This document shows, in pieces, positions 40,501-53,879 of a stretch of DNA of 64,000 nt. The notes beneath the pieces were generated by a model. That model saw nothing but the letters and a program-made list of their open reading frames with translations, did no database searches and had not been told where the DNA came from. Origin of the DNA: Mansonella perstans. Lineage: Eukaryota; Nematoda; Chromadorea; Rhabditida; Onchocercidae. Within the stretch, counting starts at the first letter, position 1, and each line of letters starts with the position of its first letter. The position numbers and the translations under genes are program-made. The stretch covers positions 132,001 through 196,000 of the forward strand of contig JBAMDO010000021.1 in NCBI GenBank assembly GCA_037074765.1, in the 5' to 3' direction.

Positions 40501-43500
40501 GTTTTAACTAACATATGAATGGAATGATGAATGCAGAAGAAAAACAATGTAATAAATCTAATTCGATTCGAATAAAATTTTTCCTAATTCATTGCAGTTT
40601 TTTCTTTTTTTGACTTTTAAATTTCAAAAGTGTAAAATAAAGACAATTCAAATAAAAAAAGTAGTCAAATATACCCATCGGAAAAAAACTTTGTATGAGT
40701 TTTAAATGTGTGCCGTAAAATCTTAATGAAACCTTCGATAACTGTACAGTTTGCTAAACTTCCAATATTAAACGAATCTATTGCTTCGTTCATGACACAA
40801 GCTAAAAAAAATCTAATATTAGATAATTAAACAATACTGAATCCTATTTAAGGTATTTTTGCAAGTAAATAAACAGTATTAGTTATAATTAAGGTATTTC
40901 CATAGGAGGGCAGTAGGCAGTATCGATCCTAATTATGGTATTTCTATACTGAAAGTAAACAATATCAACCTTATTTAAGGTATTTCCATAAGATAGTGAA
41001 TAGCATTTGTTTTAATTAAGATATTTCCATAAAACAGTAAATAGTATTGGTCTTAATTAAGGTATCTCCTAAAACAGTCAGCAGTATTAGTCCTAATAAG
41101 GTATTTATTTCCTGAGAAAGTGAACCGTATTACTCTAAGGTCATTCCAAGTAGCATCCTAACAATTATTAAGTTAAACTTTGAAAAGTTCCAAACGGAAA
41201 TATAAATAATATTTTTCGCGAAATATTGTGTTGCATTTTCAAAATTTAAGTTTTCATATGGTCATTGAGCATTTAAAATGTTAATTTAATAATTGCATAT
41301 TTTTTTTTTACAACTAAAAAGATGTAATCATAAAAATTGCCATTTTTAAGGAAAATCGCTGTAATGTTTACCTTTTGGGCATATTCCTTTGGGGCATATC
41401 TCACAAATTCGAGTATTTTTAACCGGGTCATGCCAATAGCCTGGTGCACAATAGGCAGTACAAACTTCTTTCTGGATAAGTGTCTCATCTATAAGAGTTA
41501 TTGAAAAATTTTACTCCGATAATTTTCATATAATTTAAAATTTTACATGAAATTTACTTACTGAATTTTTCTATTTTAACATTAATTCTAAACATCTAAA
41601 AATATTTCAAACATAAAAGTATAAATACTCTTCGAAAATGACTAATAAAACAAATAAACAAATTCCACATTTTTTTCAATAACAAACCTGGACATTGCTT
41701 TACGCAGTGTCGATCATAAATGTATCGTGGATCGGGATGTCTTATCACTATTTTCTGGAAAATATCATACTTCAATAATCCATTACAGTGTGTTACGCAT
41801 TTCGAATCTTGCTCGAAATGAGCACAAGCCTAAAAATGTTAATTGATTAATTATAATTTGTTACGGTAACAAAAAAAAAAAAAATGAAACACTTATAGAT
41901 AATTTTTGAAGATATACAAATTTATCAAATGATAGTTAAATTAAAAAATCAACAAAAAACTAACATTTTCATTTTGCGTGGAATTTTTTTTTTGAATAAA
42001 AACTTTTTTAAATGAAATTTTACAAAAATTAATGTTTGCTCAAAATAATTTATTATGTCCTTCTTTTTTTTTGAAAATTTTTATTTCAACTTTAAATAAT
42101 ATTTTTCAGTTTGTCAAAAAATAAATATAAAATTGCTTGAAATTTGCGAAAAATTTAAACATTTAAAAAAAATAACTGAAATAATAACGAACAACGCAAG
42201 CATTTGGGCCGCTACCACTACAACCTGCAGCGCATTCTTCGTCACAGCAATGTAACTTTTGGTCGCTTTCACTTTTATAGCAGGAATGTGCTGCACAATA
42301 ATCTGGACATGTTGAACGATATACTAAAATTACGATACTTTGTTTTTCAGGATTTTTTCTAAGTATATTCTAAAGAATAAAAAGAAAAAATGAAATTGCA
42401 TTCATTTTTTTCATATTTCAAAAATGATCAATTTTTGACCAATGCCTGGAATAAAAATGATTTGATCAGACCTGTTTGACACATTTCCTCAGTTGGTCCC
42501 CAACAATGATTACCACATTTTTTTGCGCATTCAGTTTCATTATTTTTACATTCTTTAAAATTATCGAGAAATCGCACTCGTAATTCATTTTTTTCACCCG
42601 TAATCTAAATATCTTTTTTAATTTTTAAACAGCTATTTAAATGATCTTATTGAAATTTTGACAGGTAATGTGGTGTGTCATTTTCATTTAAAATTATTAC
42701 ATAAATAATTTTAAATTATACTTCGTAATAGGATACAGTACTGTTCCAATTACATAAATATGGATTATTCGTTAGCACTATATCACCTTGCCGAATACCT
42801 GAATTATAAAAATATTTTTTCAAATTATATCATCAAATAACTTTAACGTTGTGAAATATGCAAATAGTTTTTCTCATTTTTTTTATTAATAGATTTTAAA
42901 AAAAAGAATTAAAAAATACACTGAGTGATGATGATGATGATACATTGGCTAATTTAATTGATAATTTAAAACTTTACTTCTTAATTTTGGCATATTGACA
43001 TATTTTAAATTATGATTATAGCTTATATTTATTGCTCCTATATCTTTATGCAGCGTTTCACCCCAAATTATTTCCAAATTTCGTAGCGTAATTCGTTCGA
43101 AATCATTTGCATAGATCAATAGATAACCGGTAATCTAAAATTGCTTACGAAATAAAAACATGAGTTATATGTAATTGTAATTTCAACAAATATCAAATTT
43201 TGGCTGAATTTTACTCTGATTAATTTATTTGAATAGGTCAAAAACTGAAAAACTCCACGATCAATCGATCAGTTCAGATCATATTAATTTCTAAAACCAA
43301 TGTCATGAATTCTGGGCCAAGTTTAGCAAATTCTGAATAAATATTAGTCGACAGCTCCAAAAAGTATCTGAGTGAAAAAAAACCGCTAAATAGATTGGTA
43401 AAATCAAAAAACGAAAAATCATTGATCAATTAAAATATGAATCACAAAAAGAACCTGTTCAATATGATCTAAAAAACTGAAAAATTTTTCCGGATCAGTT

Positions 43501-45850
43501 CCATTCAGATGTTCCTGTTTTATGTTGGTTATTTCCAGATTCCCATAAAGTCGAGTGCAATTCCGATATTGCCTCATTAGCTGGTTAATTCGATTCTCGA
43601 CATGCAGTTCCGGTCCATCTTCATCTATTCCAAAGCAAACTAAAAATTACAGAAAATAAATTATATCTCAAGAACTTTAACAGTTTACGGGTCTTATTTT
43701 CCTGCTTTTTTTCATCTTTCACCGTGAAATGCAGTTTAAAGTTCGGACTATAGAATTTCATCATTATTGACAAATGCAACATTACAACACTCTGGAGTAG
43801 TCAAAAGTTATATATCCTGAAACAATTCAAGCAAACAAACATAGGTTGCTTAAAGTAGTTAAGGAAAAGAGTTTTAGAAATATTTACTCTAAAAATTTGC
43901 AAAAATCACATTTTCAGGATATACATAAAGTATATAAAAAGTATACAATAAAATTAAACGGATGCAATCAAAATTTAGAACGACAACAAATTTGCATTTT
44001 AGCAATCTTAAAGATATACCAAGAAAAAAATTTTATCATTAGGAATGTAAAATTCCGTTAGAAATTTTTATAAACTGGAATGTCGAAAAAAAATTTTGGC
44101 AAAATGTTTAAATTTACTTTGCCTTTCTGTTCTAACTGAACAATTCGCGCACTTGGAAGCATATAACTTTAATGTAAATAATTTTTAAATTTTATTTATT
44201 TTTTCTGATTGATGCAAATTGGTATTTTGTTAAATATTTGGGCCTAATTCTAATAAATACTCTCAACTATTTCATTTAAGAATCATTGCTTTTAGCCTTT
44301 AAATTTATTAAAAAGAACTAAACGAACGACTAATCAATGTTATTTTATGTTAATTGATATACATGTTGCTGATTTCAATTTCTAAAAAAGAGAGTGAAGA
44401 GAGCGAATAGTGAGAAAATTGAGAGAGATAGAGTAATGAGAAAATAGAGAGAGTAATGAGGTTTTCTAAGCTTATCAAATAAATGTCATACGATATTTTA
44501 AGATGGGCCTGTCTTTAGCAATAATGCTATTAGTATGTATTGTAGAAAATTAAATAAGAAAGGCTGGTAACACCGAAAGATCCTAGTACGATTAATTAAA
44601 TGATTGGTTGGCCAAAAAAAAACAATACTTGTTGTTATAATTCCTAAATACTGTTTATTTCATTTTATTTATATGTTCTAACCATAATTGTACACTATTT
44701 AATTAAATAAATTTTATATGAGAAAAAAAAGTTGAATATTTGATGAAAAAATATTAAAAGCAAAATAACGAGACTTTGTTGTTGATAGGGTATCAGTCAT
44801 TTGCTTTTGTTAATAATTTTTTTTTTTGAGTTTTTATTTTAAAAAAGGAAACTAAATTTATATAACAATAAATTAAACACGATAAAAAATTTTTTTATTC
44901 ATTAAATTTTCACATAAATTTTTTAATGCGTTAGAAGAAAAAGTTCGAAAAAATTGCCTCTCAATTTATTTCCTTGAAATCCTAGAAATTAGCTCAATTT
45001 TAACATTAATTTAAACTAAAATATAAGTAAGATTATGGACAGCAATATTCATGAAATATTGTCAAATTGTGATTTAAAAATTTAAATTTTCCTGAAATAA
45101 TTATATTTTGAAATACTATACACAACAATAACTAACAGTTTCGTGATGTCTCATACAGCTCAGCCATATGACTTAATGCGTGTACCCATTGAATTAAGTT
45201 TAATGACAGCAATGCCAGTGAAATTAATAATCGATATTTGGTATAATACATCGATGGATAGATGTATGGAAGGACTGTCTATTTGGAAATTACTGATTTT
45301 TCGTGATATAAAAATTTTTGATACAAATTCATAGTTTAAAATTTTGAAGCAAATAAAAACACAACAAAAAGAAGTTACAGCAGTTGATATTTTCAATTTT
45401 TTTTTGCCTCTTGACTTTTTTACTATTAAGATTTTTTGTTCTTTACCTTTTCTCGAAAATTTTTTTATTTTCTTTTTGAATGTCTTGATCTGACAGCAGC
45501 TGATAGCCTGCAATACTTTACTTCTGCATCGAATTCAATTAATGATTTTGAAACAGGTTAGGAAATTTTTTTATTAGCATGCAAACGGTTCGAACGATAA
45601 AAGTGAGCCAAATTTTCAAAAAAATAGATTTTCTTTACTTCCTATTAAGAAAATTGGAATTTTACAACAATTTTATGAAAATCTGGCTATAAGTGAATTG
45701 AACAGGTGTATATCCGAAATTCAGTAATTTCTTACTGCACAATCGACAGTGATCCAAGCGCACAACTAATTGACAATCAACGACAAACAAAACCGCACAA
45801 TAACAGCGCGCCAGCAAACAATAAAATAATGTTAAGTTCAGCCGATACAT
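37539..45850 (-). CDS. let-23: LET-23/EGFR-type receptor ectodomain plus transmembrane segment (kinase part broken)
   Basis: Seventeen exons join in phase with no stop: 43639-43455, 43134-42978, 42798-42722, 42604-42472, 42323-42193, 41829-41688, 41488-41372, 40801-40675, 40454-40293, 40097-39886, 39800-39668, 39572-39366, 39206-39008, 38506-38370, 38246-38093, 37928-37819, 37629-37539. A probable signal-peptide exon (45850-45736, MYRLNLTLFYCLLARCYCA, phase-compatible) would make 863 residues. Domain order is EGFR-like. L1 contains LYGNLEITNI and LRNLEIIWG. A furin-like Cys-rich block has CGNHCWGP. L2 runs through VIEGFIKILRH, LKTIEGRKL and GRVYIVNNKQLCYVDF. A second, extended Cys-rich region has CTGPSN and CTGYGP repeats. 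One transmembrane helix (PTYIIIISALCGASVIGILVV) ends FFLIKE. Such receptors bind EGF-type ligands such as LIN-3. Beyond the helix exon a GTAATA donor leads to the decayed exon at 36.9 kb; read-through would stop after two more codons. Confidence 0.87.
44385..44465. repeat. GA-rich interrupted tandem repeat
   Basis: Repeated GAGAGAGTAATGAGAAAAT-like units in the proposed first intron of the EGFR-like gene. Seen directly. Confidence 0.65.
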
Positions 45851-46619
45851 ATATGTTGGAGGAATGTGGAAATGTAAAAATTACAATAATTCATAGGCAA
45901 ATTTTCGACAGTGTTGAAATGTATAAAAATGCAACAAAATTGTGATATTAAACCATGCTTAAATAAAATCCAAACGAATATCGAAAAATATCAGTGTGTT
46001 AACGAATATTAGCACAAAATAATAACTTCGTAGGCCTTAATGTTAACTCATTTCTATGACTTTATAATTAAAAATCAATGAATTGAATACATACTGCAAA
46101 AAATACTACTGTAAAGGAATAGTTTACTTATCTAACACACCATATCATTTTATCTAATTTGTCAAATAATTTTTTCTATGCACAAAAATCGATGAATTGA
46201 ATGCATACTGTAAAAAATGTAAAATGCATGCTAAATAATGCATACTTACTGTAAAAGATTTGCTTAGCCAATAGATCATAGCATTTAGTATTTATTTAAT
46301 TTGTTAAATAAATATATGCCTTTACAATGCTAATTCTCCAAAGATTTAATAATTCCGTATCCCTTAAGTTTATCTTATTTTTTGGTTTAGCTGTGGAATT
46401 TGTATACTGTTCCACTATTATCTCTTCGAACAATTAATTTGTTAAATATTTAAGTTTCATTTGATTTTTAATTTTGAATTCATTTATCATTTGAAATGCT
46501 TTAAGAGATATAATGAGCAAATCTCTAATTATTGTCCAATTAATTAGCGATTAATGATAGCGACAATACTGCGTGATAACTACAATTCGTCTTATTACAA
46601 TAAGACATAGATTAGCAAA

Positions 46620-48130
46620 AATTGCAATGCTCATGTTTGTCTCCCGGTTTGCTATTACTGGATAAAGGTATGGAGAAATTGTATAATTAATCTAATCAAT
46701 ATATGCAATTAATTTATGATCAGAAAGTAATTGAACAGGAATTTTTTTTTGTCAGAAATAAAAAAATTACCAATGCTTTTTCATAAATTTAAATTATATT
46801 TTTAAAATATGCGAAATTTTAAAGTAATGAGTTTTAATTATTGATTTATTATGGTTGAAGCTTATTGTTTGATTCATTCATTTCTTTTAGAAATTTCTTC
46901 ACAGAATTTTTTTCTGTTTTTTGCGTTTCTCCCTTTTCTAAAGAAAATTTTGTATTATATTAAGAAATCAAAGTAAAAAAATTATTTTAGGAGAACAGAA
47001 AGTAATTTTAGGAAATTGAGAACGCACTTGAATTTGGTTCAGATCCGTTAATTCCTAAACATGAACAATGTAATGCAGCCAATATCGAAAATTAATCCTA
47101 AAAATTCATGAACATTTAAAAAAGTTCTCTTTCTTTCGAAATAATTTGAAATCACTAATCCAAAATGCTGTAGATAGCATCAATTTTTCAAAAAATTAGT
47201 TTCAGTGTTGAATATACTAATGCTGTCATTAAATAAATTAGTGTTAGTATTAAAATAAATAGTATAAATATATATCTAAATCAAATAATACAAATATGAC
47301 ACTAAATTGTCAGCACCAAGTTAATTAGTGTATCGAACGTTTATGAGTCCATTTTTAAATTTGTATCATTAAAAAAATCCTCTTTGACGATAGAATCATT
47401 AGAGTTCGGAAGATAAAGTTGTTTCAGACAGTTATTCCTATTACTACTGCTATTCCAGCTATCTATTACTACTGTAACATGACTGAAATCACGGAAACGC
47501 GTCAAGTATTTTTCAAAAAAAAGAAATAAGCTAGTATTGGTTCATATCAAACCAAATTGTGCTTTATCTACATAGGACCAGAAACGGTGAATGTAATTTG
47601 TACGGTATTGTGGTCGTGCTAAACAATTCCGTTTTACGGCAAACTCTTCGTTTCGCTTTTGTTTATGGAATGATAAACCAATAAATCAAGATGGATAAGT
47701 GGAAAAGAAATGATGCAAATAATGCGATAAAATTATATCATACTACCAGTTAATTTATCTTACAACAAATCACCAGCAATCGTTCATAAGAAAAAAGGAT
47801 TCTATCAAATTCTCTTTCCTTAATCTGTTCATTTAGAATTCAAATTTCAAACTTTTTTATTCATTGTGGATATTTTGTGGACAAACAGAAATACTGGTGC
47901 GTTTGGTTTTTAATATTATATATATATATATCGGTTGAATCATTAAATTGAATTTTCTGACTGATTTTACATCATTTCAATTACTTTCATAAGCATAACT
48001 GCAGAATAGCTATTTTTTGCAGCGCCTCTAAACGAGCAACCCATTAATTATCAGTCAGTAAAGTTTCCCTTTTTCTACAGAATCCGAATAAAGCTATAGT
48101 TTTTTAGTTGAACTATTACAAAAAAAAAAA
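46620..48130 (+). repeat. Modular repeat, copy 1
   Basis: About 1.5 kb matching 51826-53110 in the same orientation; shared strings include TTTATGATCAGAAAGTAATTG, CTTATTGTTTGATTCAT, GAGAACAGAAAGTAATTTTA and GTATAAATATATATCTAA. Its centre (47395-47570) is also found at 50575-50730 and, inverted, at 53640-53830. A degenerate frame there can be read across copies (EITET-QVF), a possible remnant of coding sequence of a mobile element. No transposase motif or clear terminal repeat was found. Confidence 0.7.
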
Positions 48131-48139
48131 AAAAAAAAA

Positions 48140-48885
48140 AAAATTAGCGATTGAATCCAAAGTATGTCAAAGGATGTAAAATAGTCTTGGGAATTTTTGT
48201 GGACATTTTTGTATTCTTACATATGTTGTCTAGCGCTTATGAAACTTTGCTAAAACGCAGAAACTTGCCGGAGAAAATTTCATTTTTTTACCGCCCTAGA
48301 ATTCAATTGTAACTTACTTAAAATCAAATTTAAGAGCAAAAATAAAGTCAAAGCAGACATTTTCGACAAATTCAACGTGAGTACTGAAATTATTTTAGTG
48401 ACTTGTCAATGAATGTCAATCATAGTTATCGACAATGTTATCTTAATTATAAAGTAAATGAACAGGAAAAGACGTTTGGTAAGGCTATTTGTTGAGCAGG
48501 CAATTAAAATAACGATATAGCTGAATTCAAATTCATTTGTTATTTAATAAGCTATCACCAAATTTTATGACAGTCAAAAATGCATCCCTAAAAAATTTCT
48601 GCATCTTGGTGATGACACCGAAGATGATGGATAACAAATGCAAGCACAAAATGATTACAAAATCGCGAAATTGCTTAACTACCTCCTCTTAAACCTTAAA
48701 TTCAATTGTTTTAATATTTAAAGTTACTTCAAGTAGCAATGAAATTCTTTTGCTTTTTTATATTTTTTCATTTTTTTTTACTTCTTTTTTTATCTTTTTT
48801 TATTTCATTTGTTGTTCTTTAAAATTTTTCTTTTACTTTTTTGTTTCTTTTTTTTCAAATGTTCCAAAACTTTAGTGAAAAAAAT
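48140..48885 (+). repeat. Repeat modules B (48140-48420) and C (48470-48885)
   Basis: Module B matches 35595-35870, the inverted 34310-34580 and 62620-62830, and weakly 50910-51035 (shared GCAGAAACTTGC, ACTTACTTAAAATCAAATT). Module C matches 34640-35060. The order A-B-C following copy 1 suggests one composite element. Confidence 0.75.
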
Positions 48886-49219
48886 AATGTTATAAAAAAA
48901 AGAAATTAAGGATGAAGACGTGTAAAAATCAGAAAAGGATAAAAAGCAATTTAAAACGTCAAATAGCTTTTGCTTGAAGTCACGATTTCCTCAAATTTAT
49001 CATCTGATTTGTAACTTCGAAAATTCGAAATTTCATTTACGAAAAGCAAAATTGAAATTGAAAATTCAAAACTTACGCTGTGATCTTCTTCAAAACAAAC
49101 GATTTGGAAAATTAGTAATTCAAAACACCAATTAGTAACCATATGCCTGAGTAAAACAACTTTGACAAAAACAACAAAAAAAGAAATGAAAAATACTTTT
49201 CAGAGAACTCACCATGCAG

Positions 49220-49560
49220 TTTGGCTGCGAGAATTCTCTATTTCTTTAGGATCCCAATTTCTTCAAGATACATGTCACAGTCTACAAGGATAACATATAC
49301 AGGAGATTTCCGAATGCATACAATTATCAGTGCGAAATTTTAATCTGCGAAACTTTTAAACTTACCAAATATTATCGACTCGTCAGCATTTCGAATCATC
49401 TTGTACGGGTTGATTTCGGGCACAATCAGTAGCTCGTTATATTTGGAATGATAAACCTAACACTCCGGTAAGTGAAAGCTTACGAGCTTGCTGGTATTCC
49501 TTTGCATTCTTCTTCTTCTGCAATCGGAACTCATACTGTCCGAGAACGCCTGAAACATAT
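49220..49560 (-). pseudogene. Coding-like relic, family not identified
   Basis: Minus-strand translation after a TTTCAG (about 49551) reads VLGQYEFRLQKKKNAKEY and QQARKLSLTGVLGL. A stop and a frame change follow, then YNELLIVPEINPYKMIRNAD and ESIIFG, with a GTAAGT donor. A possible second piece after TTGTAG (about 49285) reads CDMYLEEIGILK, shifts frame, and continues EIENSRSQTAW before GTGAGT. The amino-acid texture and splice signals look like real exons that have suffered frameshifts. I do not recognise the family. It is less AT-rich than the repeats around it. Confidence 0.35.
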
Positions 49561-49964
49561 ATTCATGTCTCTTCTTGCACCAATTCTGATAGCGATTCAT
49601 ATTAGTATGGAAGGTCGGAAGTTATACACTAAATTAGGTCATATTTAATGCAAAGCCACTATACTTTGTCCCACCATACTTCATCTTATATAAGATTCAG
49701 AAAAAACAAGCATACTAAATTTGCCAAGTTCAGTAAATGTTTTTCCGATACTTGGAAGTAAAGCAGCTGCTCATCACGCATGCAATTTTTCGGAATAGTG
49801 TAGTTTAAAAAGAATAAACTACCCGACACAATAAACAATTATCCGATATATTACAAAGTTAAGTAATAAAATTTTTGTAATCCATCGATAACCTTCTCAT
49901 CATCATAATAATATGCAAAAGTCTCACTAACACATAACGTGCAGAGCTTTTATTTCGTTTTGCT

Positions 49965-51420
49965 TACTGATGGACCATTTCATCCCATCAGAAACTATTA
50001 TTAAGAAAAAAAAAGGTGATCAATGCAACACATCTTTCCATTTTTCTCTGGATTAATTGTTATTGGTTTATTGCATCAAATAAAAATTTCAAACAATCAT
50101 TTTAGTAATATATACATTTCAGTAATTCATATTTCGATTGAATCATTAAATTAAATTTTCTAACTGATTTCACGTCATTTCAAATTTTTCATAAGCATAT
50201 CTACAGAATAGCTTTTTTTTTTCACATCTGTGGAATATAATTCGCACCAACCGTCAAATGCATGTTTCTATGATCAATTTCTGATGATCAAATTAACAGC
50301 GAGTTTATTCGGTAATACGCAGTCAGAAATCAATCTATTTCTACCATTTTTATTCTCTTATCTAAACGCAATTATACTTACATATATTTCTATTGATTTC
50401 ATGCTAATCCAAAATAAATAAACATGGTAAAAGACCAATATAATTGAACATGACTACGATAAATTAATCTCTTACAAGTCAGATAATATAAAATAATATA
50501 TGTTCATTAATTTTAATGTGAAACATTTAACAGATCAAATGACATTTTTTTTTTATATTTTTTTTTTGAAATTCTCGAAAATATTGGGTATTGTTACTGC
50601 AACATCTCTGAAATTGCTACTGTAACATCTCTGAAATTACCGAAACACTCCAAGTATTTTCTTCAACAACGAAAAAGGAAGACGGAACTATTAATGGTTC
50701 ATATCAAAATTAATTGCGCTTTTTATACTTCGATTACGGAAGCAACGAATGTAATTTTTACGGTATTGTATGCGTGTTGAACAGTTTCATTTTTCGGCAA
50801 TCTGTTTTTTCCACTTTTATTTACTGAATGGCAAAGACTGAATTAAGGTGGATAAATAGAAAAGTAATGATGTTAATGAGTGCGATAAAGAAAATAAAAA
50901 TTAAATGGAAGCGAATAAATTCAAAGTGTGTGAAAAGGAAGAGAAGCATTTTTGAAAATTTTGTGCACATTTTTGTGTTCTTGTTTATGTTGTTGTTGCA
51001 GAAGTTTACTAAAGCGCAGAAACCTGCGAGAGCATCATTAGAGATATACATGCAATATACACTCTGTTTGACTTACTGATAGGCATTTTATCCGATCAGA
51101 AATAATTATTAATAAAAAAAAGTACATCGATCAGTTCAACATACCTTTTCATTTTTTTTTGGATTAACTGTTGTTGGTTTATGTTGTATCTCAAACTTTT
51201 CAAACAATCATTCAATAATTAGAGCATATTTCGAATGACTCAGTAAATTGAACTTACTAATTTTATTGATTTTGACTGATTTTACGTCATTTTAATTTCT
51301 TTCAATAAGCATAATTGCAGAATAGTTGTTTTCATGTATTGCCTCTAAATGACAATGACACAATTCAAGCATTAATCCGTAAAGTTTTTTCCTTTTTTAC
51401 AAAATTCCAATAATGTTATG
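49965..51420 (+). repeat. Modular repeat, copies 2 and 3 (partial, rearranged)
   Basis: A module D (TTACTGAT-G--CATTT-ATC--ATCAGAAA, then GGATTAA-TGTT-TTGGTTTA) occurs at 49965-50150 and 51070-51230, each followed by module A pieces. Between them lie copies of the copy-1 centre (50575-50730) and of the following 150 bp (50735-50890). All are diverged and non-coding as they stand. Confidence 0.6.
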
Positions 51421-51825
51421 TTTACATTGGAATTGCTATTTACACTTCTTTTTCCATCATTTATTGCATTCCTTAATAACGTACCAAACAAAATGATTAT
51501 TAGCCTTATTTCATTTTTGCATATCTCATATTTTCTTGTACTAAAAATAATTAAACAAAAATATTTAAATACTCAAAATAACCCAACAAATTTAGAACGC
51601 TGATAAAAAAATAATCTAAAATAATACAGATTGATGAAAATATCAATTGGAACTAGAACTTTTTGACTGAAAATTACAGAAGTATGTTGATGAGACAGTT
51701 GTCCTGACGTACATGACATTGAGTGACAAGGACGACGAAGTGAACTACATGAATTTCTTCATCGGAGCGAACGTAATGGGTGATAACCACAAATCATCAT
51801 GTCAATAGGACATCGATTAATGAAA

Positions 51826-53110
51826 ACTTCAATGCTCATGATAGTCTTCCGATATGCCATTGCTGGATAGGGGTATGGAGAAATTATATAACTAATTTAA
51901 TTAATGTACCCAATCGATTTATGATCAGAAAGTAATTGAACAGGATTTTTTTGTCAGAAATTAATTGATGGATTTCATAAAAGTATTAATAAGTCATCTA
52001 AAAACTTACAAAGTTTTTTCATCAATTTAAATCATATGTTCGAAATGTATAACATTTTAAAGTAATGACTTTTAATTATTGGTTTATTATGATTAATAGC
52101 TTATTGTTTGATTCATCCATTTCTTTAGGAAATTTCTTCGTAGAATTCTTTTTTATTTTTATGTTTCTCTCTTTTCTAAAAAAAATATTAATATTATATT
52201 AAGAAATCAAAGTAAAAAAAATTATTCTAGGAGAACAGAAAGTAATTTTAGAAAATCGAGAATACACTTGAATTTGGTCCAGATCCATTAATTTCTGAAC
52301 ATGAACAATGTAATGAACGAGTATCGAAAATTAATCCTGAAACTTTATGACCATTTAAAAAAGTTCTCTTTCTTCCAAAATAATTTGAAATCACTAAACT
52401 AAGTGCTGTAGATAGTATCAATTTTTCAAAAAATTAGTTTCAATGTTGAATATACTACTGCTGTCATTAAATGAATTAGTGTTACTATTAAACTAAATAG
52501 TATAAATATATATCTAAGTGAAATAATACAAATATGACACTAAATTGTGTCAGTACCAAGTTAATTAGTGTATCGAAAGTTTATAAATCCATTTTTAAAT
52601 TTGCTTCGTTTAAAATTCCTCTCTGATAATAGAATCATGGAAGGATAAGGTTGTTTCAGGATAAAGTTGTTTCAATAAATTTATTCTAACATCTACTGCT
52701 ACTCCTAGTACCTATTGCTCCTGTAATATTTCTGAAATCATCGATACATTCCAAGTATTTTCTTCAAAAACGAAAAAAGGAATAACAGAACTAATAATGG
52801 TTCATTTCAAAAAAAAATTGTGCTTTATAAGGGTCAATAACAAAAGTAATGAGTATAATTTGTCTGCGATTATGTATGCATTGAACAATTCCATTTTTCG
52901 GCAATCTGCTTTTTTCCGTTTTGTTCATCGAACTTATTTCTTTTTACATCATTTCAATTACTTTCATAAGCATATCTGCAGAATAGCTTTTTTTTGCAAA
53001 GCCTATAAATGGATAATCCATTAATCACCAATCTGTAAAGTTTTTCCTTTTTTTACAGAATCCGAATAAAGCTATGCTTTTTCAGTTGAATGGCTATTTA
53101 CACGCATTTT
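51826..53110 (+). repeat. Modular repeat, copy 4
   Basis: Direct counterpart of 46620-48130 at a distance of about 5.2 kb, ending with module A (52945-53095). It is followed by an A-rich tract at 53340-53398. Confidence 0.7.
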
Positions 53111-53639
53111 TTGCTCATTTATTGCAAATTTTCTTAATAAATGTATGAACTGAGTAAAAAAAGTATTAGACTTTCACTCGAGCGTATTAGACTTCCACAC
53201 ATATTTCATTGTAACATAGTTCCAGGTTGATTTGTTTATTCTGCATCTCAGAGCTTTTGCTCTGAGGATTTCGTTCATTTAGTTGATTTATTCGATTTTT
53301 ATTCGATTCGATTTTTTCTTAGCATCTTTATCAATTGCACTAAAAAAAATAAAAAATAAAAAAATAATAAAAAAATAAGAAAAAAATAAAAAAAAAGTTA
53401 AATAAAACTTCTTTCTCTCTATTTCGCTATAAAGGATTGCTGATAATTTGTTATCATTGAAAGATAAAATGGTAGTAAATCTAATTTTATGGCACTCATT
53501 GATTGTTGCTTTTCTATCAATCCATCTTAATTCATTACTTTACTATTCGATAAACAAAAATGGAAAAAACAACGCTTACGCAATATCAGAGAAATTATAT
53601 TCACTACTTTCCTTATATATAAAGCACAATTTTTTTGAT

Positions 53640-53830
53640 ATAAACCATTAATAGTTCAGTTTTTCCTTTCTTCGTTATTGAAGAAAATACTTGGAGTGTC
53701 TCGGTGATTTCAGGGATGTTAAAGTAACAGAGGAGTGGCAATAGATAAGGAGCAATCGCCCGAACCAACTTTATCCTTTCAGTTCTGATGATTCTATCAT
53801 CAAAAAGAATTCTTAATGACACAATTTTAA
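53640..53830 (-). repeat. Inverted partial copy of the modular repeat
   Basis: Reverse complement of the copy-1 centre; it gives the open frame containing ITETLQVFSSITKKGKTELL. It shares CTCCAAGTATTTTCTTCAA with 50650 and 52750. Confidence 0.65.
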
Positions 53831-53879
53831 AAAAAGCTAACATTCGATAGAAACCACAGCATAATTCATAATTCACGTC

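Noticed and set aside
41560..41610. Extra small exon between two Cys-rich ectodomain exons (TTTTTAG acceptor, GTAAGT donor)
   Set aside because: All readings contain a stop in the phase required by both neighbouring exons, which already join correctly without it.
45143..45513. Overlapping 63- and 117-codon frames on opposite strands
   Set aside because: AT-driven composition, no motif or splice signals; they lie in the proposed first intron of the receptor gene.
45580..45600. GGTTCGAAC string as a tRNA T-loop
   Set aside because: No matching A-box, acceptor stem or cloverleaf could be made around it.
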